From positions 372,001 to 436,000 of the forward strand of contig JBKAGT010000005.1 of assembly GCA_046290495.1 (NCBI GenBank): a DNA stretch of 64,000 bases, written 5' to 3'. Of this stretch, positions 62,285 through 64,000 are shown in pieces (position 1 is the first letter of the stretch; every line of letters starts with the position of its first letter). The notes beneath the pieces are model-generated. The model was given only the letters and a program-made list of their open reading frames with translations, was not told the DNA's origin and searched no databases. The DNA comes from PGYR01 sp046290495 (lineage in GTDB: Bacteria; Bacteroidota; Ignavibacteria; Kapaibacteriales; UBA2268). A program made the position numbers and the translations under genes.

Positions 62285-63625
62285 ATGTTTAATAGCTTAC
62301 AAGAAAAATTAGAAGTAACATTAAAGAAATTTCGCGGTCAAAGCAAGATAACTGAAGAAAATATTTCTGAAGCTATGCGTGAAATTCGACGTGCTTTACT
62401 TGAAGCAGATGTTCACATTGATGTTGTTAAGAAATTTGTTGAAGATGTAAAAGAAAAAGCAATAGGCAGTGAAGTAAAAGGTAAGTTATTACCTGATCAA
62501 CTAATTGTTAAAATCGTGAATGATGAATTAGTTGAACTCATGGGTAGTAAAAAAGCAGATATTAAAATTGCTTCAGGAAAACCTACTGTAATTTTAGTTG
62601 CAGGACTTCAAGGTTCTGGTAAAACTACTTTTTGTGGTAAACTTGCCAAAAACCTTAGAAAAAAAGGTCGTCAACCCCTTCTTGTAGCTTGTGATGTATA
62701 CAGACCAGCTGCAATAGATCAATTAAAGACCTTAGGTGATCAGATAAAAACTCCTGTTTTCACTGAAGACGGAAATATGGATCCCGTAGAAATCTCTAAG
62801 AACGCAATGGAGTATGCTCGTAAATTTGGACGTGACACAATCATAGTTGATACTGCAGGTAGATTGACTATAGACGAAAAAATGATGGATGAAGTTGAGA
62901 ACATCAGCAAAGCTGTTGACCCAACAGAAACATTATTCGTTTGTGATGCTATGATAGGTCAAGATGCAGTCACTACTGCTAAAGCTTTTCATGAAAAACT
63001 AGAACTTTCTGGTGTAGTATTAACCAAATTAGATGGTGACACCAGAGGTGGTGCTGCATTATCTGTATTGCATGTAGTTGGTAAACCAATAAAGTATGTT
63101 GGTACAGGTGAAACAGTTGATGATTTAGAACCATTTCACCCTGAAAGGATTGCTTCTAGAATATTAGGTATGGGTGACATACTTACATTAGTAGAAAAAG
63201 CTGAAGCACAAATAGATAAAAAAGAAGCAGCTGAACTAGAAGAAAAAATAAGAAAGAATGAATTTACTTTTGATGATTTTTTAAGTCAATTAAAAGCAAT
63301 TCAAAAGATGGGTTCGCTTAAAGATTTATTAGGTATGATTCCTGGTATGGACAAGCAACTAAAAAATGTCAATGTTGACGATGGCGCTTTTAAGAAAGTT
63401 GAAGCTATCATACAGTCGATGACCAAAAAAGAAAGAACTAATCCTAAAATTATCAACGGCTCTCGCAGAATGAGAATAGCCAAAGGTAGTGGCACTAAAG
63501 TTCAAGATGTTAATAGGTTAATTAAGCAATTCGATGATATGGGCAAAATGCTTAAAAACATATCTCGAGGCAAAAAATCTAGGATGCTTGGTGGTTTAGG
63601 TTTAGGAAAATTTGGTATTAAATAA
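62285..63625 (+). CDS. ffh: Signal recognition particle protein Ffh (SRP54)
   Basis: 446 residues. The N domain starts with FNSLQEKLEVTLKKFRGQ. The GTPase G domain has G1 GLQGSGKTTFCGKLA, G3 DTAGRLTID and G4 TKLDGDTRGG. The methionine-rich M domain (about 300-430) holds SRRMRIAKGSGTKVQDVNRL, the SRP-RNA-binding signature. Ffh with 4.5S RNA targets nascent membrane proteins to FtsY. rpsP begins 46 bases downstream, as in many genomes. No 4.5S RNA gene was found in the window. Confidence 0.97.
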   Translation: MFNSLQEKLEVTLKKFRGQSKITEENISEAMREIRRALLEADVHIDVVKKFVEDVKEKAIGSEVKGKLLPDQLIVKIVNDELVELMGSKKADIKIASGKPTVILVAGLQGSGKTTFCGKLAKNLRKKGRQPLLVACDVYRPAAIDQLKTLGDQIKTPVFTEDGNMDPVEISKNAMEYARKFGRDTIIVDTAGRLTIDEKMMDEVENISKAVDPTETLFVCDAMIGQDAVTTAKAFHEKLELSGVVLTKLDGDTRGGAALSVLHVVGKPIKYVGTGETVDDLEPFHPERIASRILGMGDILTLVEKAEAQIDKKEAAELEEKIRKNEFTFDDFLSQLKAIQKMGSLKDLLGMIPGMDKQLKNVNVDDGAFKKVEAIIQSMTKKERTNPKIINGSRRMRIAKGSGTKVQDVNRLIKQFDDMGKMLKNISRGKKSRMLGGLGLGKFGIK

Positions 63626-63671
63626 AATTGAAATTAAATTGCAGTAATTAATAAGGTAATATTACAAAAAT

Positions 63672-64000
63672 ATGGTTAAATTAAGACTAAGAAGAAAAGG
63701 GCGTAAAGGTTACCCCGTATACGATGTTGTCGCTGTTGATAGCAGAAGAAAAAGAGACGGTGCATACATTGAAAGACTTGGGTATTTCGACCCTAACACA
63801 AGTCCAAATACAGTGAATTTGGATGATTCTAGAGCTATTTATTGGTTAAATGAAGGAGCTCAACCTACTCAAACAGTTAGAAATATTTTGAGTTATGAAG
63901 GTGTACTTTTGAAAAGAGCACTTTTATTTAAAGGTTTAGATGAAGATCAAATTGCTGAGCAAATTACTAAGCACAAAGAAACTGCTTTAGCAAGACACGA
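63672..64000 (+). CDS. rpsP: 30S ribosomal protein S16 (partial, C-terminus off the right edge)
   Basis: 109 codons seen. It begins MVKLRLRRKGRKGYPVYDVV, followed by VDSRRKRDGAYIERLGYFDP and DSRAIYWLNEGAQPTQTVRN, the S16 core. It is already past the usual 80-90 residues, so a lineage-type C-terminal extension continues into the next sequence (LFKGLDEDQIAEQITKHK). It follows ffh on one transcript. In many bacteria rimM and trmD would follow; here they are at 38.5-39.7 kb. Confidence 0.96.
   Translation, partial: MVKLRLRRKGRKGYPVYDVVAVDSRRKRDGAYIERLGYFDPNTSPNTVNLDDSRAIYWLNEGAQPTQTVRNILSYEGVLLKRALLFKGLDEDQIAEQITKHKETALARH

Noticed and set aside
1..64000. CRISPR array, prophage, transposon or IS element
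   Set aside because: No regularly spaced repeats, transposase, integrase or terminal inverted repeats were seen.

Overview
The window is AT-rich, densely packed bacterial chromosome. Several features point to the Bacteroidota/Chlorobiota (FCB) superphylum. There is a type IX secretion (T9SS) sortase of the PorU/gingipain C25 family, a PorX-type response regulator with a PglZ domain, and a cargo protein with a T9SS C-terminal sorting domain. Promoters resemble TTG-N20-TAnnTTTG, and most genes lack strong Shine-Dalgarno sites. The YPNPFN-type start of the PorU sorting domain is the style I associate with Ignavibacteriota/Kapaibacteriota, but that placement is an inference. Nearly everything is chromosomal core or lineage-specific content. 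I see no phage, insertion sequence, CRISPR array or obvious island.

Layout. 1-6.3 kb: the edge of a polysaccharide locus (flippase fragment, heparinase II/III-like protein), then a plus-strand run (HicB-like protein, CPBP protease, TPR protein, NamZ-like muramidase, GNAT). 6.3-19.6 kb: T9SS cytochrome-like cargo, AI-2E-type permease, gyrA, a TonB-plug outer-membrane protein, porU and an unknown four-helix membrane protein. 20-35.4 kb: lysine 6-aminotransferase, nrnA, a PASTA protein, pcrA/uvrD, then a long minus-strand operon hflX-mfd-tsaB-purB-lysC-lysA. 35.4-45.8 kb: a lone nuoC, mscS-dtd-rimM-trmD, tRNA-Cys, efp-accB-accC, two frameshifted small genes, gcvH, a class V aminotransferase and pdxH. 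45.8-51.5 kb: an unrecognised three-gene operon (membrane P-loop NTPase, RsbW-like kinase, predicted outer-membrane barrel) and a ClpB that stops in its middle domain. 51.7-60.5 kb: porX-tsaE-CDF-ruvB, then a minus-strand run with nif3-like, zinc-ribbon, RNase P RNA, HPt and CsgG-like genes, and a REC-histidine kinase. 60.6-64 kb: dnaB, a tiny membrane ORF, ffh and the start of rpsP.

Functional links. PorU is the cell-surface sortase for T9SS cargo such as the haem-motif protein at 6.3-7.0 kb. PorX is the T9SS regulator, and the HPt protein and REC-kinase nearby could belong to a phosphorelay. lysC and lysA make lysine, while the separate aminotransferase at 20 kb would consume it. efp-accB-accC links translation with fatty-acid synthesis. 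The usual ffh-rpsP-rimM-trmD order is split here into two loci about 23 kb apart.

The most unusual points are: two convergent neighbouring genes each broken by a homopolymer frameshift (one at an A_AAA_AAG slippery site, with no AUG start); a perfect intrinsic terminator lying inside a signal-peptide coding sequence; a terminator built from the two converging C-terminal coding ends of uvrD and its neighbour; five convergent gene pairs sharing exactly four bases at their stops; the half-length ClpB; and the NTPase/kinase/barrel operon.
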